64,000 nt of DNA from Maricaulis sp965228215 (GCA_965228215.1 OZ245800.1:2604001-2668000), one strand, 5' to 3'. Positions 9,142 to 18,720 are shown, numbered from the stretch's first letter. Notes: a model not told the origin generated them from the sequence alone. Program-made: numbers and translations.

Positions 9142-10360
9142 ATTGGCCGGCTCTCAATAAACGTTCCGGATCCAGTGCGGATCCGTCATACCAGATTTCA
9201 TAGTGCAAGTGCGTGGCCGTGCTGCGTCCCGTGGAGCCCATCCCCCCGATGGTCTGTCCGCGTTCGACCCGGTCGCCGCTCCTTACTGCGATTTCGTGCA
9301 GATGACCGTAGCGGGTCCGGAAGCCGAAACCGTGGTCAATCTCCACATAACGACCATAGCCGCCACGCCAGCCCGCGTAAATCACCTCGCCCGGCGCAGT
9401 CGCCACAATAGGCGCACGGCGATAGGCGGCGAAATCCAAACCACGGTGGAAAGTCGGGCGGCCCGTGAATGGGTCCATCCGATTTCCGAAGGGCGAAGTC
9501 TGGCGATAATCGACCCCGACCGGCGTCCCGAAGGGCGCGGAATCGATGAGGCCCTGGAGCTCCTCAACCTCGAGCATGCGTGCTGCGATCCGGTTGATGC
9601 GATCGGAGAAATTGTCGTCGATGTCAAAGGCGCCGCTGAAGGACGGATTCTCCGATATCGGAATGAAGGGACCGCCGGTTTCCTCGGTCTCGCGATTGTC
9701 GGCGAGCACGTCCTCGATGTTCAGCCCGGTCAGGCGAAGAACTGCCCGCAGGTTCTCAAGGCGGGCCTCGGTCGCGTCTTCAGCGCGGGCGAGCACGGCA
9801 TCCTGTTCGCTGAGCAGGTAGTTGATCTGGTCTTCCGGGGCATCGGAGACAGCGGCCACGGCCACCAGCGGGTCCCGGGATTCCCGCGGCATCGGGTCGG
9901 CCGGAGTTGCAGCCATCAGCACGCGACCGTCATCAAGCGCCGGCGACGGGGTCATCTCCTGGCCGTTGAGCTGTTCGGCAAACTCCACCAGCTGGCGCAG
10001 CGTCTCGTGACGGGCCTGGAACTGGTAGGCGGTGCGGTCGAATTCTTCCATACGGGCATCCAGGAAGGACAGGGCCGTCGCTTCATTGGCGCGGGCTTCT
10101 GCCACCATCTGGCTTGCCTGATACTGGGTTTCCTGGATCTCCTCGTCCTTGGCGGCGAGGGCACGGCCATGGAAGGCCACGGACACAGTCGTGAAACACA
10201 GCCATCCGGCCAGCACGGCTGCCGTCAGGAGGCCACTGATCTGGAGCGAGGTGGAAATCGCGAAATAGCGAACCTGCCCCTCACTGCGATGATAGATCTG
10301 GCGGTCCGGGAACCAACGCTCAGCCGTTCCCCAAATCGCCTCTTTCAACGTTGCGAACAT
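9131..10360 (-). CDS. Membrane-anchored M23 (LytM) metallopeptidase
   Basis: A 409-residue protein with a cytoplasmic N-terminus (about 40 residues), one transmembrane helix (about 40-62), a long coiled-coil periplasmic region with many Glu/Arg/Gln (about 65-260) and a C-terminal M23 domain. Both metal-binding motifs are intact: HRGLD for the first His and Asp, and HLH in THLHYEIW. It is therefore a probable active DD- or LD-endopeptidase rather than a degenerate activator. It overlaps the bactofilin gene, and this pair is known from the LmdC-BacA type of morphogenesis module in Hyphomonadaceae. The match to LmdC itself is inferred from context. Confidence 0.9.
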   Translation of the reverse strand: MFATLKEAIWGTAERWFPDRQIYHRSEGQVRYFAISTSLQISGLLTAAVLAGWLCFTTVSVAFHGRALAAKDEEIQETQYQASQMVAEARANEATALSFLDARMEEFDRTAYQFQARHETLRQLVEFAEQLNGQEMTPSPALDDGRVLMAATPADPMPRESRDPLVAVAAVSDAPEDQINYLLSEQDAVLARAEDATEARLENLRAVLRLTGLNIEDVLADNRETEETGGPFIPISENPSFSGAFDIDDNFSDRINRIAARMLEVEELQGLIDSAPFGTPVGVDYRQTSPFGNRMDPFTGRPTFHRGLDFAAYRRAPIVATAPGEVIYAGWRGGYGRYVEIDHGFGFRTRYGHLHEIAVRSGDRVERGQTIGGMGSTGRSTATHLHYEIWYDGSALDPERLLRAGQYVQ

Positions 10361-10440
10361 TCCATACGCCGATCAGATACAAGTGCCCCAAAAACCCCGG
10401 AGAGCATGTGACACAAAAGAGTCCAGTTTTTCAACACGTG

Positions 10441-11277
10441 TCATGCAAGTGAGGGGCCTGATTCTGCCAACGGTTCGTAAAAATCCGCAGGAAACTGCGC
10501 CAATTGACGTGCTTCGGCGTTAAAAGGGGGTTTAAGACCGCCTTTGAAATAGGTTTTCACGAGATCCTGGTAGCGTGTCTGGGGATCGGTGTTTTCGTTG
10601 TGGCACAGATGGCGGAACCAGCGTGCACCGGCCCCGACATGTCCGATCTCCTCATTGTAGATCACGCGCAGGACATCGGCGCTCTCCGTGTCACCTGCGC
10701 TCACCAGACGCTCGATCATCGTCGGGGTCACGTCCAGGCCGCGCGCCTCGAGGACGAGCGGGGCCACCGCGAGCCGGGCAGCGAGATCATGCTGCGTCGC
10801 CATTGCGGCATCCCACAACCCGTTATGGGCCGGGTAATCGCCATAGCTGGCCTCGAGCTGGTTGAGACGATCGTCCACCATCACGAAATGGCGGGCCTCG
10901 TCGTCTCCCACGCGGATCCAGTCATCGACGAACGCCTGTCGCTCATCATCCGAGATGCGCGGATCTGCGGCGAAGCGAGCTACGAGATCGAAGGCCAAAT
11001 CGATGGCGTTGAGCTCGATATGGGCGACCGCATGCAACAAGGCGACACGGCCGGACGGGCTGTTCAGGCGCCTGCGCGGGACTTTTGCCGGCGCAACCAG
11101 TTCGGGCCGAGCGGGGCGCGACGGCGCCGGAATCTCCGCTGTTTCCGGCATGGTGTCCGGCAGGCTGGCATCGCCCGCCTTCCAGATCGCAGCGACTTCG
11201 CGGCCTCGCGCAGCCTTGTCCCGCGGCGTCCTCGTCGCCAGGACGGACACCGCCAGTGCGCCGATCGAGGCCGCCAT
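10441..11277 (-). CDS. DUF455 family ferritin-like protein
   Basis: A 278-residue protein of the DUF455 (COG2833) family, predicted to be a ferritin-like helical bundle. The family hallmarks are present: HAVAHIELNAIDLAFDLVARF, then DDEARHF, and NEEIGHVGAGARWF, which supply Glu/His residues likely to bind a di-metal centre. The reaction is not established for the family. ATG 11277 starts 2 bases after the stop of the peroxiredoxin gene, so the two form an operon. A longer frame to 11352 would overlap that gene by 73 bases and adds an unrelated basic stretch, so it was not used. Confidence 0.82.
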   Translation of the reverse strand: MAASIGALAVSVLATRTPRDKAARGREVAAIWKAGDASLPDTMPETAEIPAPSRPARPELVAPAKVPRRRLNSPSGRVALLHAVAHIELNAIDLAFDLVARFAADPRISDDERQAFVDDWIRVGDDEARHFVMVDDRLNQLEASYGDYPAHNGLWDAAMATQHDLAARLAVAPLVLEARGLDVTPTMIERLVSAGDTESADVLRVIYNEEIGHVGAGARWFRHLCHNENTDPQTRYQDLVKTYFKGGLKPPFNAEARQLAQFPADFYEPLAESGPSLA

Positions 11278-11279
11278 GA

Positions 11280-11756
11280 TCAGCCGGCTGCCAGTTCTTG
11301 CGTGGCGTTCAGGACCGCGTCGACATGGCCTTTGACCCGAACCTTGCGCCACAACTGGGCCAGGCGACCGTCCGGACCGATCAGGAAGGTCGAACGTTCG
11401 ATTCCCATGTATTCGCGGCCGTAGTTTTTCTTCAGCACCCAGGATCCGTAGGCCTCGATGACCGCGCCTTCGGGGTCCGACCCCAAAATCACCTTCAATT
11501 CATGTTTTTGCTTGAATTTATCGTGCTTTGCGACGCTATCTTTCGAGACGCCGATGACAATTGCATTTGCTTTCTCGAATTCGGGCAGGGCATGAGTGAA
11601 GTCGATGGCCTCGGTGGTGCAGCCGGGCGTGTCATCCTTGGGATAGAAGTAGAGAATGACCGACTTGCCCTTCAGCGATGCCAGGTCGATCTCGCCACCG
11701 CCATCGGTGGCCAGGCTGAATTCGGGTGCAATGTCACCGGGTTTGAGTTCGCTCAT
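11280..11756 (-). CDS. bcp: Peroxiredoxin, BCP/PrxQ family (single-cysteine form)
   Basis: A 158-residue thiol peroxidase that reduces hydrogen peroxide and organic hydroperoxides in the cytoplasm. The peroxidatic cysteine (Cys46) sits in DDTPGCTTEAIDF. The position five residues later, where many PrxQ proteins have the resolving cysteine, is Asp, and no other cysteine occurs in the chain. It should therefore work as a 1-Cys enzyme needing an external thiol. ATG 11756 has GGGAGAA upstream; an in-frame ATG at 11777 does not. It is cotranscribed with the DUF455 gene. Confidence 0.9.
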   Translation of the reverse strand: MSELKPGDIAPEFSLATDGGGEIDLASLKGKSVILYFYPKDDTPGCTTEAIDFTHALPEFEKANAIVIGVSKDSVAKHDKFKQKHELKVILGSDPEGAVIEAYGSWVLKKNYGREYMGIERSTFLIGPDGRLAQLWRKVRVKGHVDAVLNATQELAAG

Positions 11757-11858
11757 CCTGACGGGTTCTCCCTGCATGCGTGACCGGAACGGTTTAGGCG
11801 CTAAATTGCGCGTTCGACGGGCTTCGTCCAGCCCGTCCGGTGTTGAAAGGCCGCATTA

Positions 11859-14800
11859 ATGCTCCGCAAGTCGGTCAAATGGGGCGTGATTTACGTTCTG
11901 GAGGGGATTGCTCTCCTGCTGGCGCTGGCGATCTTCGGCGCTGGAGCGTTGTTGTGGCGCCTGTCCACCGGACCGATGGAACTCGATTTCCTGCGTACGG
12001 ACGCGCAGACCATGCTGGCCCAGGCCTTTGACGGGGATCTGGTGGCTCTCGGTGCCCTGGAAGCCCGTTTCGATCCGAACGACCGCACGATCGTGCTCCA
12101 GGCCCGCGATGTCAGCGTCGCCGAACAGACCGGCGAGATCGTGGCCCGCGCCCCGATGATCGAGGCCGGGATCGCGATCGATGCGCTCCTTCTGGGCCGG
12201 ATCGAACCGGTCAATGTGACGATCGTGGGCGGATCCGTATCCGTTGTACGCCGGGCCGATGGCGCCGTGGGGGCAGGTCTGGGCGATGTCGATCGTGTCA
12301 TGGCCGCTGCAACGCCGCCGCAGTCGGGCGGTGATGACAGTGCATCATTGTTCCAGCTGCTGCAGGATCCCGCCGGTATCAATGGACCGCTGGGCCGGCT
12401 GAACCGGTTGAGTATTTCCGACGCCGCCGTCCGCGTGGTCGACGAGATTTCGGGCATCGCCTGGCTGGTCGATGATGCCGGTGTTGTCCTGGACCGCAAT
12501 GAGGACCGGATCCGGGCGGCCCTGAACGGACGTCTGGCGACCGTGTCCGGTTTCGCGCCCGTGGATATCCGTATCGAGGCCGGTGCAGCGCTGAATTCGC
12601 TGCTGCTGGATGCGCGGATCGAGAATTTGTCACCGACCGCTATCGCGCCAGCTTCCGGGCCGATGTCGATGCTGAGCGCGCTTGATGCGCCGCTCTCGCT
12701 CGATATTGCCGTCAACGCTTTCCGGGAAACGGGAATCCGTACCGCCTCGCTCGATCTGGTGATCGGGGAGGGCATGATCCACAGCGAGGGTGAGGCCCGT
12801 CAGTTCGAACGTGCGGCCGTGCGTATCGCTTTTGATCCGATCGCCGGCGAGCTGACGATCCGCGACGGCGAGGTTCGTTCTGACATTCTCGACGCCGACC
12901 TGTCCGGCCGGATCTACGAGATCGACGGCTATGTCGGCGCCCTGCCGACGCGCTGGAAATACCGGCTCGACATGGGTGAGGGCGAGCTGGATCTGGGCGG
13001 GGTTTTCGACCGCCCGCCGGTCTGGGACGCGATGATCACCGAGGGCAGTGTTGATCTTGTAACGCGTCAGATCGTTTTCGAACGCCTCGATCTCGACGTG
13101 GCGGAACTTGATATCCGCCTTCTGGGCGAAGTCTCCCTCAGCGAGGTCGAGGAGGATGTCTGGCTGCCAAATATCCGCCTGTCCGGACCGGTCGAGGGCG
13201 ATATCCGGCCGGAAACCGTGCTGGCCTACTGGCCGCTGGAACTGGCCGACAGCGCCCGCGACTGGGTTTCCCACGGCATCGTGTCCGGGCGGTTCTACAA
13301 TGCGCGTCTCGACATGGACATCCGGGCCGAGGCTATCCACGCGGAGATGCTGCCCGACGACCAGCTGACGCTTAGCTTCGATTTCGAGAACGCGGTCGTG
13401 CGGTATATCTCGACGATGAGCCCGATCGAGGATGGCGTTGGCAATGCGGTCCTGCGCGGCAATGCCTTCGCGGTCGACATGGAAAGCGGCCGGATCGGCG
13501 ATATCCAGATCCTCGAAGGTTTTGTCGATATCCCCCGCCTCAATCCCAAGGGTGCGATGGCGCGTTATGGCGGACGGGCCTACGGGCAGGGCTCCGACAT
13601 ATTGGCTCTCATCGACGAGCCGCCGCTGGAATTAGCGACCGGCTACGGCGTTGATCCGCAGGCTATCGGCGGCGAGGGCGAAGTCACGTTCGAGATATCG
13701 CGGGCGATGCTGACCGATGTCGACCCGTCCGATATTCCCTTCCGCTTCGAGGGCGATTTCATCAATGCCGCGGCTACGATACCTGGTGTCGGTGTCGAGG
13801 TGACCGATGGCGCGATCAATCTCGTCGCCGAGCAGGACGGGCTGGAAGCCACCGGAACGGCCATGCTGCTCGGTTCGCCCATCGAAGTGACCTGGCGGGA
13901 GGATTTCACCCTGCCGGAAGGCGAGGCCTCGACCTCCTTCCAGGTGGAAGCGTCGCTGGGCCCGCGAGCGCTCGACGAGTTCGGCATTCCGGCACGCAAT
14001 TACCTCGACGGCGAAGTGCAGATTTCCGCCAGCGCTGTGTCCAACGGGCTCGATATCCGGACGATCGATCTCGACATCGACCTGACCGACGCGCAGCTGG
14101 AAGCGCCTGGCGGTGTCTGGATCAAACCCGCCGGTGTGACGGGATCAGCTGGTTTCACGCTCAGCAGCGATGAGGACGGCGATTTCCTGTTCGAGGAAGT
14201 CGTCGCCCAGTCGGAGGGCCTCGAACTCGCGGCCAGCGGTGAGCTGAGCCGGGAAGGCCGTCTGATCGACCTCAATCTGGACCAGCTTCACATCGAGGGC
14301 TTTGTCGACCTGCAGGGCCGTCTTGCCGCGCCGACCGAGCCGGACCGTCCGTTTACCGCCCGGCTGAGCGGTGAATATCTCGACGCGACCGAATTGCCGC
14401 CCTGGCAGCAATTGCTGGCGAGCGGCGAGGATGAAGGGGTTCCCCTGTCCATGACACTCGATCTCGGCCGCCTGATCATGGCCGAGGATGCCGTCTACGA
14501 GGATTTCAGCATTGTCTGGAGAGGCGAAAGCGAGGGTGTGCGAGCCTTCTCGATGTCCGGCCGGTCCGAGGATGGTCCCTTCTACGCCAGCTTCGGAGCG
14601 CCCGAGGCCGGAAGTGTCCGCGAATTCCGCATGTCGGCCCCGTCCATCGGTCGTCTCGCTGCCCTGATCGGCCAGTCGGGCCGTGCCGTGGGTGGTCAGC
14701 TTTCCGTACTGGGTGAAGCACCGCCGCTGGGCGTGGACGGTCCGCTGACGGCGCGGGTCGAGGTCCGCGACATCACCTTGGTCCGCGTACCCATCCTCGC

Positions 14801-15437
14801 CCGCCTCCTGGCTGCGGGATCGTTTGAAGGTCTGTCCGCGCTCTTGAATGGCGAGGGCATCAGTTTCGACCGTATCGATGCCGATATCATGTTCGAGGAT
14901 GATCTCCTGACCATCGGCGAGGCCCGTGCTGCCGGATCCTCTCTGGGCGTCACGGCGGCCGGAACAATCGACTTCAACGCCGAGATCGCCGGTATCGACG
15001 GCAATCTCGCGCCGGGGTATGCGGTGAATTCCCTGTTCGGCGGTGTGCCGCTGATCGGTGACCTCCTGGTCTCGCGGCCCGGTGAGGGCGTGATCGGGAT
15101 CACCTATTCGGTCTCGGGTCCGTTCGAGGGCCTGACAGTCTTCGCCAATCCGCTCTCGGCGCTTGCTCCGGGCGTGCTGCGGAGGATTTTCGAGGGTACG
15201 GCAGCAGAGCGCATGGCACGCGAGCGCGCGGAAGCGCTGGCGGCCGAGGCCGAGAACGCCGCGGCGGGCGACCCGGAAACACCGGCTGTCGACGACAGCG
15301 GCAATCAAGGCGGCGAGGGCAGCGCTCCGGATGCTGCAGCGGACACGGACTCTGAAACCGGTGACGTCGAGCCGGTGGAAGACACACCTGAAGCCCCTGC
15401 AGACACCCCGTCAGACAGTGATGAAGACAGCCGCTGA
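11859..15437 (+). CDS. AsmA/YhdP-like giant envelope protein (DUF3971)
   Basis: A 1192-residue protein with an N-terminal signal anchor (about residues 7-32), a DUF3971-type central region and an AsmA-like C-terminal domain (about 850-1110) rich in short beta-strands. It ends in an acidic Ala/Glu/Asp/Pro tail (about 1115-1192). Such proteins form long bridge-like grooves across the periplasm and are implicated in phospholipid transport to the outer membrane (TamB, YhdP, AsmA group). The ATG is preceded by AAAGG. It is convergent with tyrS, separated by only 12 bases. The exact family member cannot be settled without profile searches. Confidence 0.82.
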   Translation: MLRKSVKWGVIYVLEGIALLLALAIFGAGALLWRLSTGPMELDFLRTDAQTMLAQAFDGDLVALGALEARFDPNDRTIVLQARDVSVAEQTGEIVARAPMIEAGIAIDALLLGRIEPVNVTIVGGSVSVVRRADGAVGAGLGDVDRVMAAATPPQSGGDDSASLFQLLQDPAGINGPLGRLNRLSISDAAVRVVDEISGIAWLVDDAGVVLDRNEDRIRAALNGRLATVSGFAPVDIRIEAGAALNSLLLDARIENLSPTAIAPASGPMSMLSALDAPLSLDIAVNAFRETGIRTASLDLVIGEGMIHSEGEARQFERAAVRIAFDPIAGELTIRDGEVRSDILDADLSGRIYEIDGYVGALPTRWKYRLDMGEGELDLGGVFDRPPVWDAMITEGSVDLVTRQIVFERLDLDVAELDIRLLGEVSLSEVEEDVWLPNIRLSGPVEGDIRPETVLAYWPLELADSARDWVSHGIVSGRFYNARLDMDIRAEAIHAEMLPDDQLTLSFDFENAVVRYISTMSPIEDGVGNAVLRGNAFAVDMESGRIGDIQILEGFVDIPRLNPKGAMARYGGRAYGQGSDILALIDEPPLELATGYGVDPQAIGGEGEVTFEISRAMLTDVDPSDIPFRFEGDFINAAATIPGVGVEVTDGAINLVAEQDGLEATGTAMLLGSPIEVTWREDFTLPEGEASTSFQVEASLGPRALDEFGIPARNYLDGEVQISASAVSNGLDIRTIDLDIDLTDAQLEAPGGVWIKPAGVTGSAGFTLSSDEDGDFLFEEVVAQSEGLELAASGELSREGRLIDLNLDQLHIEGFVDLQGRLAAPTEPDRPFTARLSGEYLDATELPPWQQLLASGEDEGVPLSMTLDLGRLIMAEDAVYEDFSIVWRGESEGVRAFSMSGRSEDGPFYASFGAPEAGSVREFRMSAPSIGRLAALIGQSGRAVGGQLSVLGEAPPLGVDGPLTARVEVRDITLVRVPILARLLAAGSFEGLSALLNGEGISFDRIDADIMFEDDLLTIGEARAAGSSLGVTAAGTIDFNAEIAGIDGNLAPGYAVNSLFGGVPLIGDLLVSRPGEGVIGITYSVSGPFEGLTVFANPLSALAPGVLRRIFEGTAAERMARERAEALAAEAENAAAGDPETPAVDDSGNQGGEGSAPDAAADTDSETGDVEPVEDTPEAPADTPSDSDEDSR

Positions 15438-15449
15438 GTACCGGCCGGG

Positions 15450-16697
15450 TCAGACCGGTTTGGCCAGGGCGTGTTTCTTCTTGCCGATCGACAGCTTGAT
15501 CGCGCCATCAACGAGATGTTCCTCGCCAGCCATGACCTGCGGGCTGGCCAGTGTCTCGCCATTCACCTTGGCGGCGCCCGCCTTGATGTGACGCTTCATC
15601 TCGCCGTTCGAGGCCGCCAGTCCCGACTGCACGAAGAGTGAGACCAGGCTCACCTCGCCGCCGGACAGGCCTTCGAATTCCACCGTCGGCAGGGCATCGC
15701 CCGTACCGCCCTTGGCAAAGGTCTCACGCGCCGTGGCCTCGGCCTCGCGGGCGGCGTCAGCGCCGTGCAGCAGCGCCGTGGCCTCATTGGCGAGACGGAC
15801 CTTGGCGTCATTGATCTGCGCGCCCTCAAGGGTTTCCAGCTGCGCGATCTCGTCAACCGGCAGATCGGTGAACAGACGCAGGAAACGGCCCACGTCCGCG
15901 TCCTCTGTATTACGCCAGAACTGCCAGTACTCATACGGGCTCAGAAGATCGGCATTGAGCCAGACCGCGCCGTCGGCCGTCTTGCCCATCTTGGCACCCG
16001 ATGCCGTGGTGATCAGCGGCGTGGTGAAGGCGTGCACTTCCTTCTGGTCCACGCGCCGGCACAGTTCGACACCATTGATGATATTGCCCCACTGATCGCC
16101 GCCGCCGAGCTGCAGCGTGCAGCCGTAGCGACGGTTCAGCTCGAGGAAATCCACGGCTTGCAGCAGCATGTAGTTGAATTCGAGGAAGGTCAGCGGCTGT
16201 TCGCGGTCGAGGCGCATTTTCACCGACTCGAATGTCATCATCCGGTTGATCGTGAAGTGCGGACCAAAGGTGCGCAGGAAGTCGATATAGCCGTACTGGG
16301 AGAGCCATTCGTCATTGTCGACGACAATCGCGTCGGTCGGTCCGTCACCGATCGACAGCAGTTTGCCAAAGGCCGTCAGGATCGATGCCTTGTTGGCCTC
16401 GATCTGGTCTTCCGTGAGCATGGAGCGCGACTTGTCCTTGCCGGACGGGTCGCCGATCTTCGTGGTCCCGCCGCCCATCAGCACGATCGGCTTGCAGCCG
16501 GCCTGCTGCATCCGGCGCAGCATCATGATCTGCACGAGGGAGCCGACATGCAGGCTCGATGCGGTCGCGTCAAAGCCGATATAGCCCACGACTCCACCCG
16601 TCTCGGCGGCAGCGTCGAGATTGGCAAGGTCGGTGGACTGGAAGTGGTAACCGCGTTCTGTCAGTACGCGCACCAGATCGGACTTGTATTCGCTCAT
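15450..16697 (-). CDS. tyrS: Tyrosyl-tRNA synthetase
   Basis: A 415-residue class I synthetase that charges tRNA-Tyr. The Rossmann domain shows the HIGH-type motif in DATASSLHVGSLV (about 44-56) and the KMSKS equivalent as KMGKT in GAKMGKTADGA. The tyrosine-binding region QLGGGDQWGNI is intact. The C-terminal S4 RNA-binding domain covers about 345-410. The start is preceded by AGGAGAG. It is divergent from anmK across a 61-base gap that must carry both promoters. Confidence 0.97.
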   Translation of the reverse strand: MSEYKSDLVRVLTERGYHFQSTDLANLDAAAETGGVVGYIGFDATASSLHVGSLVQIMMLRRMQQAGCKPIVLMGGGTTKIGDPSGKDKSRSMLTEDQIEANKASILTAFGKLLSIGDGPTDAIVVDNDEWLSQYGYIDFLRTFGPHFTINRMMTFESVKMRLDREQPLTFLEFNYMLLQAVDFLELNRRYGCTLQLGGGDQWGNIINGVELCRRVDQKEVHAFTTPLITTASGAKMGKTADGAVWLNADLLSPYEYWQFWRNTEDADVGRFLRLFTDLPVDEIAQLETLEGAQINDAKVRLANEATALLHGADAAREAEATARETFAKGGTGDALPTVEFEGLSGGEVSLVSLFVQSGLAASNGEMKRHIKAGAAKVNGETLASPQVMAGEEHLVDGAIKLSIGKKKHALAKPV

Positions 16698-16758
16698 GAA
16701 TTCTCTCCTGATAGAGCGCTTCTAGGTCGCAATTCGGCCGAGGAAAAGAGGCTAGGTC

Positions 16759-17865
16759 ATGAAACGTGTCATCGGTTTGATGAGCGGTACATCGCTGGAC
16801 GGGGTGGATGCCGCGCTGATGACGACGGATGGCCGCGACGAGATCGGTGTTCTGACCGGCGGTTACAGAGCCTATTCGGATGGCGAACGGACGGTCCTGC
16901 AGGATGCGGTCGACCGCGCCCTGGCCTGGAAGTTCGACGGTCCGCGCCCGGATTTTTCCGAGGCTGAAGCCGTGCTTCTCAGGGCCCATGCCGAGCTGGT
17001 CGAGGACGTGTTGGGCGATGCCCAGCTGCTGCCCGGGGACGTCGATCTCATCGGCTTTCACGGTCAGACGGTCGTGCATGTTCCGCCGGCGAAGGGTGAG
17101 CGCGGGCAGACCCTCCAGATCGGAGACGGTCAGGCGCTGGCCGAACGGCTGGGAGTCACGGTCGTGCATGATTTCCGCTCGGCGGACATGGAGGCCGGCG
17201 GTCATGGTGCACCGCTCGCGACGCTCTATCACCAGGCCCTCGTGCATCAGTCCGGGCTGGACGGCCGAATCGCCGTGCTCAATCTGGGCGGTGTCGCCAA
17301 TATCTCCTGGATCGAACCGGGTCGTGACCCGGTCGCGTTTGATACGGGGCCTGCCAATGGCCTCATTGATGCCTGGTGCGAACAGACGATCGGCAAGGCG
17401 TATGACGAGGACGGGCGTCTCGCCGCGTCGGGCGCCGTCAATGACCGCGCTCTCGCAGAGCTTCTGCAGCATGGTTTCTTCAAGCTGGCCCCGCCCAAAT
17501 CGCTCGACCGGTGGGATTTCAGTCTCGACCCGGTTCAGGGGCTGGCCGCGGCGGATGGCGCCGCGACGCTGCTCGCCTTCACGGTCCGGACCGTGACCGA
17601 TGCCATCACCTCGCTCGGCCGACCCGATCGTGTTCTCGTGACCGGTGGCGGGCGCAAGAACAGCTATCTCATGTCGCTGCTGGCGAACGCGCTGGACTGC
17701 CGCGTCGAGCCGGTCGAGGCAGTCGGCTGGGACGGCGATCTGATTGAGGCCGAAGCCTTTGCCTGGCTGGCCGTGCGCGCGGCGGAAGGCCTGCCGACCA
17801 GCCTGCCCAGCACGACCGGGGCGTCCGGGCCGGTTTGTGGCGGTCGGGTTGCTTCGCCCCAATGA
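16759..17865 (+). CDS. anmK: Anhydro-N-acetylmuramic acid kinase
   Basis: A 368-residue kinase of peptidoglycan recycling. It opens the 1,6-anhydro ring of anhydroMurNAc and phosphorylates the sugar to MurNAc-6-phosphate. The N-terminal phosphate-binding motif GLMSGTSLDGVD (residues 6-17), the FHGQT segment, the catalytic-region NLGGVANIS, and the C-terminal ATP site VTGGGRKNSYLM are all intact. It is followed directly by a strong terminator. Confidence 0.95.
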   Translation: MKRVIGLMSGTSLDGVDAALMTTDGRDEIGVLTGGYRAYSDGERTVLQDAVDRALAWKFDGPRPDFSEAEAVLLRAHAELVEDVLGDAQLLPGDVDLIGFHGQTVVHVPPAKGERGQTLQIGDGQALAERLGVTVVHDFRSADMEAGGHGAPLATLYHQALVHQSGLDGRIAVLNLGGVANISWIEPGRDPVAFDTGPANGLIDAWCEQTIGKAYDEDGRLAASGAVNDRALAELLQHGFFKLAPPKSLDRWDFSLDPVQGLAAADGAATLLAFTVRTVTDAITSLGRPDRVLVTGGGRKNSYLMSLLANALDCRVEPVEAVGWDGDLIEAEAFAWLAVRAAEGLPTSLPSTTGASGPVCGGRVASPQ

Positions 17866-17897
17866 GAAAAGCCCCGGCGATGAGGCCGGGGCTTTTT
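17866..17897 (+). terminator. Intrinsic terminator after anmK
   Basis: AAAAGCCCCGGC and GCCGGGGCTTTT flank a short loop and are followed by T residues, starting at the base after the anmK stop. The A-run on its other side lets it also serve the convergent hydrolase gene that ends at 17920. Confidence 0.93.
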
Positions 17898-17919
17898 GGA
17901 TCATATCGCTGACTGAAAC

Positions 17920-18603
17920 CTACCGCTTGCCGGTGATCGTGCGTTCAGCGCGTTCCTTCTCGACGATCGGCAGGCGTTCTTCGAGATAGGTCTCGATCTT
18001 GTTCTCGAGCGGTTCGAGATGTTCGGAGAAGAGGTGGTTGGCTTCCGGCATGATGTCCCGGGTAATCTCTATTCCCTTCTGGACACGCACTTTCGACATC
18101 ACCCGTTCCACATCATCGACCGGCACGATCTTGTCGGCGCCGCCATGCACGATGATGCCCGAGGCCGGGCAGGGTGCCAGGAAGGTGAAATCATACATGT
18201 TGGTCGGCGGAGCGACGGAGATGAAACCGGCGATTTCCGGGCGGCGCATCAGGAGCTGCATGCCGATCCAGGCACCGAAGGAATGCCCGGCGACCCAGCA
18301 GAAACGCGCACCGGAATTATAGCCCTGGACCCAGTCCAGGACGGTGGCCGCGTCGGACAGCTCGCCCAGGCCCTGGTCGTAACTGCCCTGGCTGCGGCCG
18401 ACGCCGCGGAAATTGAAACGCAGCGTGGCGTAATCCCGCTTGCGGAAGACGTCGTACATCATCTCGCAAACCGGGTTTTCCATGTGTCCGCCGCCGAGCG
18501 GGTGCGCGTGCAAGATCAGCGCAATCGGTGCGGTCGGGTCTTCGCTCGGGCTGTAGCGCCCCTCAAGCCGGCCGGCCGGGCCGGGAATGATTACGTCGGG
18601 CAT
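17920..18603 (-). CDS. Alpha/beta-hydrolase
   Basis: A 227-residue alpha/beta-hydrolase of the short dienelactone-hydrolase/YfhR-like group often annotated as 'CocE/NonD-like'. It has an oxyanion-hole region (LILHAHPLGGGHMEN), a nucleophile elbow GHSFG (Ser about 108), an acid in HGGADKIVPVDDV, and the catalytic His in EANHLFSEH. It has no signal peptide, so it is probably cytoplasmic. The ATG has AAGGCGAG upstream. The substrate is unknown. It is divergent from the SUF operon, so its promoter region overlaps the iscR control region. Confidence 0.8.
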   Translation of the reverse strand: MPDVIIPGPAGRLEGRYSPSEDPTAPIALILHAHPLGGGHMENPVCEMMYDVFRKRDYATLRFNFRGVGRSQGSYDQGLGELSDAATVLDWVQGYNSGARFCWVAGHSFGAWIGMQLLMRRPEIAGFISVAPPTNMYDFTFLAPCPASGIIVHGGADKIVPVDDVERVMSKVRVQKGIEITRDIMPEANHLFSEHLEPLENKIETYLEERLPIVEKERAERTITGKR

Positions 18604-18689
18604 TCAGACTCGCCTTCTTGGGTCCTGGCATCATTTTTCTGCAGGCATGCGGCATTTCGTCCATTGAAACCGGCAAGCGAAGCAGCCAT

Positions 18690-18714
18690 ATACCTGACTG
18701 TAACGCTCGGGTAT
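18690..18714 (+). promoter_or_regulatory. Type 1 IscR binding box upstream of the SUF operon
   Basis: The 25 bases match the type 1 IscR consensus (ATA-SYY-GACT-RWWWY-AGTC-RRS-TAT) at 23 positions. The left half ATACCTGACT is perfect, the right half ends TCGGGTAT, and only the A and G at consensus positions 16-17 differ. It lies 99 bases upstream of the iscR start. This suggests feedback control by the [2Fe-2S] form of IscR, as known for other proteobacteria. Confidence 0.8.
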
Positions 18715-18720
18715 TGAACG

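Noticed and set aside
16570..17904. A 444-codon frame antisense to anmK and into tyrS
   Set aside because: It overlaps two genes and the intrinsic terminator after anmK; no support of its own.
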